64,000 nt of DNA from Pectobacterium betavasculorum (GTDB taxonomy: Bacteria; Pseudomonadota; Gammaproteobacteria; Enterobacterales; Enterobacteriaceae), in NCBI RefSeq assembly GCF_000749845.1, contig NZ_JQHM01000003.1, positions 124,001 through 188,000 of the forward strand, written 5' to 3'. The position numbers and the translations under genes were made by a program. The notes beneath the pieces are model-generated. The model ran no database searches and was not told where the DNA came from. It saw only the letters and a program-made list of their open reading frames with translations. Positions 53,619 to 64,000 of this stretch are shown one piece after another (the first letter of the stretch is position 1; each line of letters opens with the position of its first letter).

Positions 53619-53891
53619 GATACTTTCCAACAAGGAAAGAGAGGAGGTGGCTCATGGCAATTTCCCGTTTGTCCCAGTTCTATCGAACCTACTTATCGAC
53701 CTGTAAAGCGACGTGGTTGCGATGGATGTCTACCCAACAGCGCGTTGCATTATTGCAGCAGGCGACGCAGTGGCACCTGAACGAAATGTCTGACGATGAA
53801 TACCGTCATTGGCTATAGAAGGTGCGAGGAAACGTATTCTGAGTAATGGTGACGTTTCACCAACCAGCGAGTTTTCTCGCTGGTTTTTTTT
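53619..53891 (+). ncRNA. sgrS: Glucose-phosphate stress RNA SgrS
   Basis: Small regulatory RNA, about 272 nt (E. coli 227), divergent from sgrR. The 5' part encodes SgrT. The 3' part has the base-pairing block CTGAGTAATGG (53839-53849; E. coli SgrS has CUGAGUAUUGG), a small hairpin GGTGA/TCACC (53848-53861), and an Hfq-type terminator stem AACCAGCGAG/CTCGCTGGTT with a T run ending at 53891. The pairing block is complementary, with one bulge, to the CCAUACUCAG around the ptsG ribosome binding site in E. coli. The 5' end is a prediction from a TATATT -10 at 53608-53613. Confidence 0.93.
53654..53818 (+). CDS. sgrT: SgrT, inhibitor of glucose uptake
   Basis: A 54-residue peptide encoded within SgrS. 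Its core SQFYRTYLSTCKATWLRW, then MSTQQRVALLQQATQW, aligns with E. coli SgrT (FYQHYFTATAKLCWLRWLS, PQRLTMLEGLMQW). In E. coli SgrT binds and blocks the glucose permease PtsG. This version is longer than the 43-residue E. coli peptide, with about six extra residues at the N-terminus and an acidic tail ending DDEYRHWL. ATG at 53654 follows GAGGAGG. The frame is open upstream but would begin before the predicted RNA start. Confidence 0.9.
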   Translation: MAISRLSQFYRTYLSTCKATWLRWMSTQQRVALLQQATQWHLNEMSDDEYRHWL

Positions 53892-54424
53892 ATGGCGTTT
53901 ACCTGCCACCCTATTACGGACCGTCGCGTCATTTTTTGGCTATTGCGGATAGCTTGCGTGGCGAGACTGCGTGCGGCTTCGCAAAAGCAGGTTGAAAGGA
54001 AGAGAAGAAGGGTAAGAATACATCCCACAGAGCCGTATTCAGATATTACTAAAGTAACGTTTAATACCCAATGTTGAATGTTAGGCTTAAATCTATTGTC
54101 ATTAAAATTAAACAATTCTATGAATGTATTTCTATACTAATAATGATTGCTAACGTAAGATTTTTAGCTACGGAAATTAACATAAGGTTATGTAATATAT
54201 AATTTTTTAATGGTCTTGATTGGGCGGCTTTCGTTATAGTGGCACTTTTTTGTGATGGCGATCTTGTCGATAAAATTATTTTTTAGAGGTTACTATTTTT
54301 CCTCTCACACTTAACGCGCATTGTTATAATCTTTAAATATTATGTAACATGTACGTTTTATTTTTCTTGTCTACCTGAATTTTACTTCACAGCAACTTTC
54401 TGAATAACATCAACGGATGTAAAA
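53892..54424. other. A+T-rich region before the chemoreceptor gene
   Basis: 533 bases with no supported gene, strongly A+T-rich from about 54080. A sigma-28-like -10 (GTCGATAA at 54266-54273, consensus GCCGATAA) lies about 150 bases before the chemoreceptor ATG, but no matching -35 is present at the usual distance, so its role is doubtful. The E. coli setA gene that follows sgrS is absent here. Confidence 0.55.
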
Positions 54425-56044
54425 ATGAGCGATTTACCGTATCAGTCAATAGCGCTTTACGAAAAACCAGAACCGTGGCACTCCTCTCCTGGAGTACATA
54501 ATATTAAGTTAACACCTCTTTTTATTATTGTTTTTTCTGGTGTTTTACTGCTCTTTGCCGTGGCTGTGGCGACATCATCCTACTTTCTGAAGCAGGCAGA
54601 ATTGTCATTAAATGAATCCACGCTGGAATTGAATGTTCGGATGGAGTTAGTTGATAGTGCTAACCATATGCGTGCAGCGCGTATGAATTTGCTGCATGCC
54701 GTGAATCATTTACATAATGGCCTTACGGATAATTACAACGCCAGTCTGAAAGCCGCAGAAGAACGACTGGTGATGTCGCAGAAAATGTTTAACGGTTATC
54801 AAAACAGAGCAGTGCGTTCTGGCGCCGAGCTCGCCCGCGATAATGAATTAAAAGCGCGTTATAGCGATTATGTTGAGCGGGGCATCAAGCCCATGTTTGA
54901 CATAGCGAAAAAAGGCAATGTGGAAGAACTCAATGTGTTTGAGTCGACCACCATGTCTAAATTAGATGATGAGTACGATGTGCCGCTAAAAGCGTCTTAC
55001 CTTTATCGGGTTGATATGGCCAAAAACATTAATTTGACGGCTGAGAGACATTCCACTTTGGGATACACGCTCATGACCGGGGCATTTATTCTGGCTATCG
55101 TGTTAACAGGCATGACGTTCCTATTAATTCGCCGAGTTATTATTAACCCCGTGCAGTATTGGGTGTCGCGCATACAGGCGATCGCTCAGGGAGACTTAAC
55201 GCGCGCGCGTGCGGATGTAGGGAGAAATGAAATCGGCATTTTGGGTGACAATATCCAGCAAATGCAGGACTCTCTCTCTGAGACGGTTGGCTCGGTGCGC
55301 GATAGTGCGGAGTCTATTCACAGCAGTTCGACGAAAATCGCCGTCGGTAATACAGATTTGTCTGCACGAACAGAGCAGCAGGCTGCGGCACTGGCGGAAA
55401 CGGCTGCCAGTATGGAGCAGCTCACGGCGGCGGTGAAACAAAATACCGATAATGCGCATCATGCTAGCAAGGCAGCGACAGATACTTCGTCTAAAGCGGT
55501 GAATGGCGGCAGAATTGTGGAACAGGTTGTGGGGTCGATGGCGGAGATTGCCAAGAGTTCAGACAAAATTTCTGAGATTATTGCACTGATTAACGGGATT
55601 GCATTTCAGACCAATATTCTGGCGCTGAATGCGGCGGTAGAAGCCGCCCGAGCGGGTGAGCAGGGCAAAGGATTTGCGGTGGTTGCAGGGGAAGTACGTA
55701 ATCTGGCACAGCGATCTGCTAACGCAGCAACGGAGATTGCTGCGTTGATTAAAGAATCCGAAACCCGAGTGATCGAGGGAACGACGTTAGCCTCTGAGGC
55801 GGGTAAAGCGATGGCTGAGATTGTCGCCGAAATTAATAATGTTACTCGAATCATGAATGAGATTTCACTGGCTTCCGATGAGCAAAGTAGTGGTATTAAT
55901 CAGGTGTCGTTAGCGATATCCGAAATGGATCGGGTCACGCAACAAAATGCGACGCTGGTGCTGGAGGCTTCCTCGTCTGCCGCATCGCTTGAGCAGCAGG
56001 CTGAGCGGTTGAATCTTGGGGTAGCCCGGTTTCACCTGATGTAA
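54425..56044 (+). CDS. Methyl-accepting chemotaxis protein
   Basis: Transmembrane chemoreceptor of 539 residues: an unusually long hydrophilic N-terminus (1-29), a first helix (about 30-51), a periplasmic four-helix (TarH-like) ligand domain (about 52-210), a second helix (about 212-235), a HAMP domain (about 236-288) and a signalling domain with the conserved tip INGIAFQTNILALNAAVEAARAGEQGKGFAVVA. There is no C-terminal NWETF-type CheR-binding pentapeptide, so adaptation probably relies on other receptors. Ligand unknown. Terminator downstream; not obviously part of a larger operon. Confidence 0.92.
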   Translation: MSDLPYQSIALYEKPEPWHSSPGVHNIKLTPLFIIVFSGVLLLFAVAVATSSYFLKQAELSLNESTLELNVRMELVDSANHMRAARMNLLHAVNHLHNGLTDNYNASLKAAEERLVMSQKMFNGYQNRAVRSGAELARDNELKARYSDYVERGIKPMFDIAKKGNVEELNVFESTTMSKLDDEYDVPLKASYLYRVDMAKNINLTAERHSTLGYTLMTGAFILAIVLTGMTFLLIRRVIINPVQYWVSRIQAIAQGDLTRARADVGRNEIGILGDNIQQMQDSLSETVGSVRDSAESIHSSSTKIAVGNTDLSARTEQQAAALAETAASMEQLTAAVKQNTDNAHHASKAATDTSSKAVNGGRIVEQVVGSMAEIAKSSDKISEIIALINGIAFQTNILALNAAVEAARAGEQGKGFAVVAGEVRNLAQRSANAATEIAALIKESETRVIEGTTLASEAGKAMAEIVAEINNVTRIMNEISLASDEQSSGINQVSLAISEMDRVTQQNATLVLEASSSAASLEQQAERLNLGVARFHLM

Positions 56045-56078
56045 TTCGCGTAGTAAAAAAGAGATGTATCATTGATCG

Positions 56079-56107
56079 CCAGCGGCTTGTGTCGCTGGTT
56101 TTTTTTT
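56079..56107 (+). terminator. Chemoreceptor gene terminator
   Basis: CCAGCG/CGCTGG stem with an 8-base loop and a run of nine T. Confidence 0.88.
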
Positions 56108-56239
56108 GCGTTTTTTCCAGCATGGGATGTTAATCCGCTTCTGATAGAATCAATGACACAGGTACATTGTTTCAGGAAGATGAAAGCCTATTGCTTCTCT
56201 GCCAGAGCAATTTTGTACAAACGATAAGAGGATTGATGT

Positions 56240-57079
56240 GTGCCTAAAAAGCTGGTCGCACAAGAGCAGACAAATTTCAGGCACCTTGAAGCACTTGGCG
56301 GTCTGGATATGTTGCAGGCGCAGTACTACCGGCAGTGTTTTCCTCGCCATGTGCATGAGACCTATTGCATTAGCGTGATTGAGCAGGGTGCTCAGCGCTT
56401 TTATCGTTCAGGTGCAGAGCACGTTGCGCCGAAAGGCGACATCATTCTGGTGAATGCGGACGATGTGCATACGGGAAGCTCTGAGGTAGAAACCGGCTGG
56501 GCCTATCGCGCTATTTATCCGCATCCCGATCTTTTTCGCTCGATTAATCAGGATCTTCATCGCTCTAAAGATTCCATTCCGTGGTTTCCCGATGCCGTTG
56601 TTCACGACCCTGGACTGGCGGATCAGTTGCTCATGACGTTTAACATGCTTGCTCAGCCGGGCAATATGCTATTAAAAGAAACGCTGCTGCTATCTTCATT
56701 AACCTGGTTAACGATGCGCTATAGCAAGACGCGCCTGACGCCACAGATGCTTCCTGTTGCGACCCAAAATATACTGAATGTTAAAGACTTTATGGACAGC
56801 TATCCTGAGAAAGAACTGGCTCTTGTTGAACTGGCGGAACTCGCTGAGCTTAGTGTGTGGCACTTCTTACGGCAGTTTAAAGCGGTTGTCGGTATTACGC
56901 CTCACGCTTATTTGATTCAAGCTCGTCTGCGAAAGGCTAAAGGCCTATTGCGCAAGGGCAATACTATTCTTGATGTGTCGGTGCAGTGTGGTTTTACCGA
57001 TCAGAGCCACTTCCATCGCCATTTCAAAAATTCTTTAGGTTTAACGCCGGGGGCGTTTGCTAAAGCAACGCATAAATAG
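56240..57079 (+). CDS. AraC-family regulator next to azlCD
   Basis: AraC/XylS-type regulator of 279 residues. The N-terminus is a cupin-like AraC ligand-binding domain (FPRHVHETYCISVIEQGAQRF), and the C-terminus has two helix-turn-helix motifs (about 180-275; LAELSVWHFLRQFKAVVGITPHAYL and DVSVQCGFTDQSHFHRHFKNSLGLTPGAF). The start is GTG at 56240 with AGAGGA seven bases upstream. It lies about 100 bases before azlC in the same direction, so it probably controls the exporter pair. Confidence 0.9.
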   Translation: MPKKLVAQEQTNFRHLEALGGLDMLQAQYYRQCFPRHVHETYCISVIEQGAQRFYRSGAEHVAPKGDIILVNADDVHTGSSEVETGWAYRAIYPHPDLFRSINQDLHRSKDSIPWFPDAVVHDPGLADQLLMTFNMLAQPGNMLLKETLLLSSLTWLTMRYSKTRLTPQMLPVATQNILNVKDFMDSYPEKELALVELAELAELSVWHFLRQFKAVVGITPHAYLIQARLRKAKGLLRKGNTILDVSVQCGFTDQSHFHRHFKNSLGLTPGAFAKATHK

Positions 57080-57180
57080 GCCGATCCTCTATTCTGAGGA
57101 TAAGCAAAATTATCCAATACTCCTAAAAAGCCTTTTGTTAATTTTCCGCTATCGATTTATTTATGATAGTGCAATGTTAT

Positions 57181-57915
57181 ATGGAAAACACCGTAACGCG
57201 TTCATCGTCGGCAGCTAAAGACACGGTTAGCCCGTGGAAGCACTTTATGACCGGCGTGGTTGAGATGCTTCCTCTCTGTTTATCCGTTGTGCCGTGGGGG
57301 ATTCTTGCTGGCTCGATGGCTATCCAATCGGGATTATCCGTCGGGCAAAGTATCGGGATGTCCGCTATTATTTTCGCGGGAGCGGCGCAATTAGTCTCGC
57401 TAGGATTACTCATGTCTGGGGCGAATGTCGCGACGCTATTAATCTCCGTTTTCTTTATCACCGCACAGCATCTGATATATGGCCTGACGCTACGCGAATA
57501 CGTTTCAACGTTGAAATTAAGAAAACGACTGCCTATTGGTTTTTTATTATCGGATGAACTCTTTGCGCTTAGTGAAAAGAAAGGCAGAAAGAATAATGTC
57601 AGCGCGAGCTATTTAATCGGTGCGGGCATCACCTTTTATATTTTCTGGAATATCTTTAGTGTTCTTGGTGTGTTTATGGCGTCCGCGGTGCCTGATCTGG
57701 ATAAGTATCATCTTGATTACTCTATCGTTGCTACGTTCATTACCATCGTTGTGCCGATGATAAAGAAGATCAGTACCTTCTCTGGCATCCTGTTTTCCCT
57801 ACTATTATCGATGTTGTTAACCTATTTCAAGATAGAAGGTGCGATTGCTATTGCTGGTGTCGGCGGTATGTTTTTCTCGGTATTTATCGCATCCGTGCTT
57901 AAGGAAGAAAAATGA
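57181..57915 (+). CDS. azlC: AzlC-family branched-chain amino-acid exporter subunit
   Basis: Large subunit of a two-gene branched-chain amino-acid exporter (AzlC/YgaZ family). The 244 residues have about eight hydrophobic segments and the family motifs SVVPWGILAGSMAIQSGL, FAGAAQLVSLGLL and TAQHLIYGLTLR. Neither candidate start (57163 or 57181) has a good ribosome binding site; 57181 was chosen to fit the usual length. It overlaps azlD by four bases (ATGA) and lies directly next to leuDCBA, consistent with leucine or valine export. Confidence 0.88.
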   Translation: MENTVTRSSSAAKDTVSPWKHFMTGVVEMLPLCLSVVPWGILAGSMAIQSGLSVGQSIGMSAIIFAGAAQLVSLGLLMSGANVATLLISVFFITAQHLIYGLTLREYVSTLKLRKRLPIGFLLSDELFALSEKKGRKNNVSASYLIGAGITFYIFWNIFSVLGVFMASAVPDLDKYHLDYSIVATFITIVVPMIKKISTFSGILFSLLLSMLLTYFKIEGAIAIAGVGGMFFSVFIASVLKEEK

Positions 57916-58223
57916 GTTGGTTATTGATATTCGTTCTGGCTGGGATTGTTTTTTTTAATCGCTATATTTTTCTCGAACCCGCCGTGCCGGTAAAAATTCC
58001 TGTTTTACTCCATCGTGCTTTAAAGTATTCCGCACCCTGTTTACTCACTGCGATTTGTGGGCCGATTATTTTAATGGAACACGGCGTGATTCGCGCCTTT
58101 CCTGATAACCCGTATTTTCTCGGCGCAATAGTGAGTGTCGTAATTTCATTCTTTATCAGAAATATAGTAGTCGCGGTGTTCTTGAGTATGCTGGCTTTTT
58201 ATCTCATTGCTGCCTTGCTTTAG
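57912..58223 (+). CDS. azlD: AzlD-family branched-chain amino-acid exporter subunit
   Basis: Small membrane partner (103 residues, about four hydrophobic segments) of AzlC. The family pattern is recognisable in FLEPAVPVKIPVLLHRALKYSAPCLLTAI. Start by ATGA overlap with azlC, implying translational coupling. It converges on leuD across a terminator. Confidence 0.87.
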   Translation: MSWLLIFVLAGIVFFNRYIFLEPAVPVKIPVLLHRALKYSAPCLLTAICGPIILMEHGVIRAFPDNPYFLGAIVSVVISFFIRNIVVAVFLSMLAFYLIAALL

Positions 58224-58232
58224 TGATTAATT

Positions 58233-58262
58233 AAAAAAAAGCCCGCAATAAAGCACGGGCTT
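58233..58262 (-). terminator. leuABCD operon terminator
   Basis: AAGCCCG/CGGGCTT stem with a 10-base loop and a run of T on the minus strand; 22 bases beyond leuD. Confidence 0.88.
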
Positions 58263-58283
58263 CGGGCTATCTGTAATCTTGAA

Positions 58284-58886
58284 TCAGTTCAAAAATGCAG
58301 GCTGATTCTTTTCATACTCGGTAATCGATGCTTCGTGTTGCAGCGTCAGGCCGATGCTGTCTAATCCGTTGATCATGCAGTGACGGCGGAAGCTGTCGAT
58401 TTCAAACGGGTAGCGTTTGCTGCCCGCCTGAACGACCTGATTCTCCAGATCGACCGTGAAGGTAATCCCTTCCTGTCCGTCAACCAGCTTGAACAGCTCG
58501 TCCACTTCTTCGTCGCTCAACTTTACTGGTAACAGTTGGTTGTTAAACGAGTTGCCATAGAAAATATCGGCGAAGCTTGGGGCGATAACGACGTTGAAGC
58601 CGTAATCGGTCAGCGCCCACGGTGCGTGTTCACGGGAAGAGCCACAGCCGAAGTTTTCGCGCGCCAGCAGGATACTCGCCCCTTTGTAGTGCGGTTTGTT
58701 CAGCACAAATTCAGGGTTAGGCTGTTGACCGGCATCGTCCAGAAAACGCCAGTCGTGGAACAGATGTTGGCCGAAACCCGTACGCGTCACCTTTTGCAGA
58801 AACTGCTTGGGAATGATGGCGTCGGTATCGACGTTAGCGGCATCCAGAGGAACCACCAGACCTGTGTGTTGGGTAAATTTAGCCAT
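58284..58886 (-). CDS. leuD: 3-isopropylmalate dehydratase, small subunit
   Basis: Small subunit of isopropylmalate isomerase (leucine biosynthesis). The 200 residues contain the swivel-domain motif [13 protein letters not shown] and [10 protein letters not shown]. It follows leuC by 13 bases and is the last gene of leuABCD. Confidence 0.97.
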   Translation of the reverse strand: MAKFTQHTGLVVPLDAANVDTDAIIPKQFLQKVTRTGFGQHLFHDWRFLDDAGQQPNPEFVLNKPHYKGASILLARENFGCGSSREHAPWALTDYGFNVVIAPSFADIFYGNSFNNQLLPVKLSDEEVDELFKLVDGQEGITFTVDLENQVVQAGSKRYPFEIDSFRRHCMINGLDSIGLTLQHEASITEYEKNQPAFLN

Positions 58887-58899
58887 GTCGGTTTCTCTC

Positions 58900-60300
58900 T
58901 TAATTCAACTCGCGGACGTCGGCAAAGCGACCCGTCACCGCAGCGGCAGCAGCCATTGCCGGACTGACCAGATGGGTGCGACCAGCGCGACCTTGACGGC
59001 CTTCAAAGTTACGGTTGCTGGTTGATGCACAGCGTTCGCCGGGATTCAGGCGGTCATTGTTCATCGCCAGACACATGGAACAGCCCGGTAAGCGCCACTC
59101 AAAACCGGCTTCGATGAACACTTTATCCAGCCCTTCCAGTTCTGCCATGGTCTTTACCGGACCGGAGCCGGGTACGACGATAGCCTGAACGCCTGCGGCA
59201 ACTTTACGCCCTTTGGCGATTTCTGCCGCCGCACGCAAATCTTCAATGCGTGAGTTGGTGCAAGAACCAATAAAAACTTTATCGATCTTCACATCGGTCA
59301 GTTTAATGCCGGGTTGCAGATCCATATACGCCAGCGCTTTGGCAGCAGAGGCGCGTTCTACCGGATCGCTGAAAGAATCAGGGCTTGGAATTTCCTGATT
59401 GACGGCGATAACCTGGCCGGGATTGGTGCCCCAGGTGACCTGTGGGGCAATCTGCGCGGCGTCCAACGTGACGATAGTGTCGAACTGCGCGTCATCATCG
59501 GATTTCAGCGTGCTCCAGTACGCAACGGCGGCCTCCCAGTTGGCGTCTTTCGGGGCAAACTGACGACCTTTCAGATAGCTAAAAGTGGTTTCATCCGGTG
59601 CAACCAGACCGGCCTTCGCGCCCATCTCAATGGCCATGTTGCACAGCGTCATACGGCCTTCCATGCTCAGAGCACGAATGGCTTTACCACAGAATTCAAC
59701 CACATGACCGGTGCCGCCTGCGCTACCGGTTTTACCGATGATCGCCAGAACGATGTCTTTCGCGGTGATGCCGTGAGCAGCATCACCGGTGACTTCAATC
59801 TTCATGGTTTTGGCACGGCCCTGTTTCAGGGTTTGCGTCGCCAATACATGTTCCACTTCCGATGTGCCGATGCCGAAGGCCAGTGAACCAAATGCGCCGT
59901 GCGTTGCCGTGTGTGAGTCACCGCAGACGATGGTCATACCCGGCAGCGTCATCCCTTGTTCTGGACCGATAACGTGAACGATGCCTTGATACGGATGGTT
60001 CAGGTCATACAGTTGAACGCCGAATTCCGCACAGTTCTTGATCAGCTCTTGCATCTGAATGCGGGCCATCTCACCACTGGCGTTGATGTCTTTGGTCTGC
60101 GTGGACACGTTGTGGTCCATCGTCGCGAAGGTTTTCCCCGGCTGACGAACCTTACGGCCCATCGCACGCAGGCCGTCGAACGCCTGTGGGGAAGTCACTT
60201 CGTGCACCAGATGTCTGTCGATATACAGCAGTGGCGTTTCATTCGGCGCTTCATGAACCACGTGCGCATCGAACAATTTTTGATATAACGTTTTACCCAT
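58900..60300 (-). CDS. leuC: 3-isopropylmalate dehydratase, large subunit
   Basis: 4Fe-4S hydro-lyase subunit converting 2- to 3-isopropylmalate. The 466 residues carry the aconitase-family signatures [33 protein letters not shown] (partial motif GDSHTATHG) and cluster cysteines in FIGSCTNSR and [10 protein letters not shown]. The start is two bases upstream of the leuB stop region. Confidence 0.97.
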   Translation of the reverse strand: MGKTLYQKLFDAHVVHEAPNETPLLYIDRHLVHEVTSPQAFDGLRAMGRKVRQPGKTFATMDHNVSTQTKDINASGEMARIQMQELIKNCAEFGVQLYDLNHPYQGIVHVIGPEQGMTLPGMTIVCGDSHTATHGAFGSLAFGIGTSEVEHVLATQTLKQGRAKTMKIEVTGDAAHGITAKDIVLAIIGKTGSAGGTGHVVEFCGKAIRALSMEGRMTLCNMAIEMGAKAGLVAPDETTFSYLKGRQFAPKDANWEAAVAYWSTLKSDDDAQFDTIVTLDAAQIAPQVTWGTNPGQVIAVNQEIPSPDSFSDPVERASAAKALAYMDLQPGIKLTDVKIDKVFIGSCTNSRIEDLRAAAEIAKGRKVAAGVQAIVVPGSGPVKTMAELEGLDKVFIEAGFEWRLPGCSMCLAMNNDRLNPGERCASTSNRNFEGRQGRAGRTHLVSPAMAAAAAVTGRFADVRELN

Positions 60301-60302
60301 GG

Positions 60303-62992
<2,690 letters not shown>

Positions 62993-63040
62993 CAGTTTAG
63001 TTCCTTGTCGTATCTATTTGCACTTAGCGCTCGGCGAGTA

Positions 63041-63071
63041 AAAAAAAACCCGCGCATCAGCGCGGGTTTTT
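63041..63071 (-). terminator. leu operon attenuator terminator
   Basis: AAAAACCCGCGC/GCGCGGGTTTTT hairpin with a TGAT loop and eight T on the minus strand, between leuL and leuA. Confidence 0.92.
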
Positions 63072-63090
63072 GTATCGTGTGGCGAGAAAC

Positions 63091-63192
63091 TTAGTTCTTA
63101 ACTCTGCCCACAAACCTACCGCGCAAGAAGGATGCGTTTAGTAGTAGGCTTAGTAGGACAGTAAACTTGAACATAGTGTCGTGTCTCGTCAT
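63091..63192 (-). CDS. leuL: leu operon leader peptide LeuL
   Basis: A 33-residue leader peptide. The segment VLLSLLLNASFLRGRFVG parallels E. coli LeuL (GLLLLNASSLRGRR). Five rare CTA leucine codons are grouped at residues 13-18, so ribosome stalling on uncharged tRNA-Leu should prevent formation of the terminator at 63041-63071. A second in-frame ATG at 63174 would give a 27-residue peptide; neither start has a strong ribosome binding site. Confidence 0.92.
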   Translation of the reverse strand: MTRHDTMFKFTVLLSLLLNASFLRGRFVGRVKN

Positions 63193-63408
63193 CTAAAATT
63201 CGGTGTTGCATTATTGGTACGCGATTATCAGGGTTATGTCAACTTTTGATTGGTGTGACGTGCGTCAAGTAAACCGGCGATAGCCAACGGCGAATGAACG
63301 AAAGATCGTTGCGGTTTTGAACAATGACGGTAGACTGCACGCCAAATAATGTACAGCTGTACGCTGAAATGCTGTCAAATCCATTCCCCCTTAGAAATTC
63401 TTTTACAG
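63193..63408. other. leuL-acyl-CoA synthetase divergent region
   Basis: 216 bases holding the leu promoter and presumably the promoter of the divergent synthetase gene. leuO and ilvIH, found upstream of leuL in E. coli, are absent here. Confidence 0.6.
63214..63242 (-). promoter_or_regulatory. leuLABCD promoter
   Basis: On the minus strand, a perfect TTGACA (63242-63237), a 17-base spacer and a weak TACCAA -10 (63219-63214), placed as the E. coli leu promoter is relative to leuL. The weak -10 lowers certainty. Confidence 0.55.
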
Positions 63409-64000
63409 ATGAATAATCATTTACAGCCATACCATGTGGTGCACCGGGTTCAAGATCAGATCAATCACTGCGCAGGTCGCATTACCTTGCGCGAGTGGAC
63501 GCCTGCGGGCGAACAGCAGCTCACCTGGACACAGGCCGGGCAGCGCATCCAACGCATTGCCAGTGGATTATTGGCGTTGGGACTGGATGTTCAGGAACGG
63601 GTTGCGATTTTCTCTCACAACTCAATGAATTGGTCGCTCGCCGATCTGGCACTGCTGCACTTGCGGGTGATCAGCGTGCCAATTTATGCCACGAATACGA
63701 CAGCGCAGGCGGCATTCATCATCAATGATGCCGATATCCGTACGATATTCGTCGGTGGTCAGGAACAGTTGGATGCACTGCTAGCGCTGCGCGATACCTG
63801 CCCACAGCTGCGAAATATCATCGTGATGGATAAAGACGTCAATCTGCGTGGTAGCGATATTGTGCAATCGCTGCATGAGTTTGAAGCGCAGGCCGTAGAC
63901 GATTTTTGGCGTGATGAATGGCAGATGCGCATCGACAGTTGCGATCTCAACGATCTATTTACGCTGATTTATACCTCCGGCACCACCGGTGAGCCGAAAG
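63409..64000 (+). CDS. AMP-forming acyl-CoA synthetase, 5' part
   Basis: Runs off the right edge; 197 codons are present. The frame begins at ATG 63409 (MNNHLQPYHVVHRVQ). It shows the ANL-superfamily N-terminal pattern of long-chain acyl-CoA synthetases (LTWTQAGQRIQRIASGLLALGL, ERVAIFSHNSMNWSLADLALL, VPIYATNTTAQAAFII) and the ATP-binding P-loop YTSGTTGEPK at the window end. It probably activates a long-chain fatty acid with ATP and CoA (FadD15-like); the substrate is not determinable. No strong ribosome binding site is seen. Confidence 0.88.
   Translation, partial: MNNHLQPYHVVHRVQDQINHCAGRITLREWTPAGEQQLTWTQAGQRIQRIASGLLALGLDVQERVAIFSHNSMNWSLADLALLHLRVISVPIYATNTTAQAAFIINDADIRTIFVGGQEQLDALLALRDTCPQLRNIIVMDKDVNLRGSDIVQSLHEFEAQAVDDFWRDEWQMRIDSCDLNDLFTLIYTSGTTGEPK

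Noticed and set aside
53813-54115. 100-codon minus-strand ORF downstream of sgrS
   Set aside because: Runs through the SgrS terminator on the other strand and resembles no protein; low-complexity A+T-rich region.
54266-54273. Possible sigma-28 flagellar promoter for the chemoreceptor
   Set aside because: The -10-like GTCGATAA is good, but no TAAA-type -35 lies 11-15 bases upstream, so it is not annotated as a promoter.

Overview
The window is chromosomal DNA of an enterobacterium in the order Enterobacterales, most likely a soft-rot Pectobacterium or a close relative. This is judged from protein similarity to known E. coli families, from a gene order that follows the E. coli 0-2 minute region with characteristic rearrangements, and from dispersed palindromic repeats of a kind I associate with Pectobacterium, Serratia and Yersinia. 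I could not run a database search, so the genus is an inference. There are no rRNA or tRNA genes, no CRISPR array, no complete insertion sequence and no prophage.

Left third (1-24.2 kb): talB, a GGDEF diguanylate cyclase inserted before mog, an MHS-type MFS transporter, satP, the dnaK-dnaJ chaperone operon with a sigma-32 promoter, nhaA-nhaR (sodium/proton antiport and its regulator), rpsT, the ribF-ileS-lspA-fkpB-ispH operon with overlapping genes, dapB, and carA-carB behind twin ArgR boxes.

Middle (24.2-46 kb): an amino-acid exporter group (RhtB/LysE family and the YjjP/YjjB pair), folA, a divergent LysR/YdcZ-like DMT pair, a small unrecognised ORF, the lptD-surA-pdxA-rsmA-apaG-apaH operon (outer-membrane biogenesis, B6 synthesis, 16S rRNA dimethylation, Ap4A hydrolysis), djlA, rluA, rapA, polB, a second GGDEF cyclase with a periplasmic sensor, and the DedA protein YabI.

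Right third (46-64 kb): the ilvB-ilvN operon with a valine/leucine-rich leader peptide and attenuator, thiB-thiP-thiQ behind a TPP riboswitch, sgrR, and divergent from it the sugar-phosphate-stress RNA SgrS encoding SgrT. Next come a chemoreceptor, an AraC regulator with the branched-chain amino-acid exporter pair azlC-azlD, the leuABCD operon with the leuL leader and attenuator, and the first part of an AMP-forming acyl-CoA synthetase that runs off the right edge.

The genes are overwhelmingly housekeeping. The accessory content consists of single genes or small cassettes at junctions where E. coli carries something else: a cyclase at talB/mog, LysR-DMT at folA/apaH, ilvBN at yabI/thiQ, MCP-AraC-AzlCD where setA would be, and an acyl-CoA synthetase where leuO-ilvIH would be. 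Branched-chain amino-acid functions (ilvBN, azlCD, leuABCD) therefore lie within about 17 kb. No wholly novel multi-gene system was found. The best second-look items are the SgrS/SgrT locus with its enlarged SgrT, the azlCD cassette, two families of palindromic repeat and the small ORF near 28.7 kb.
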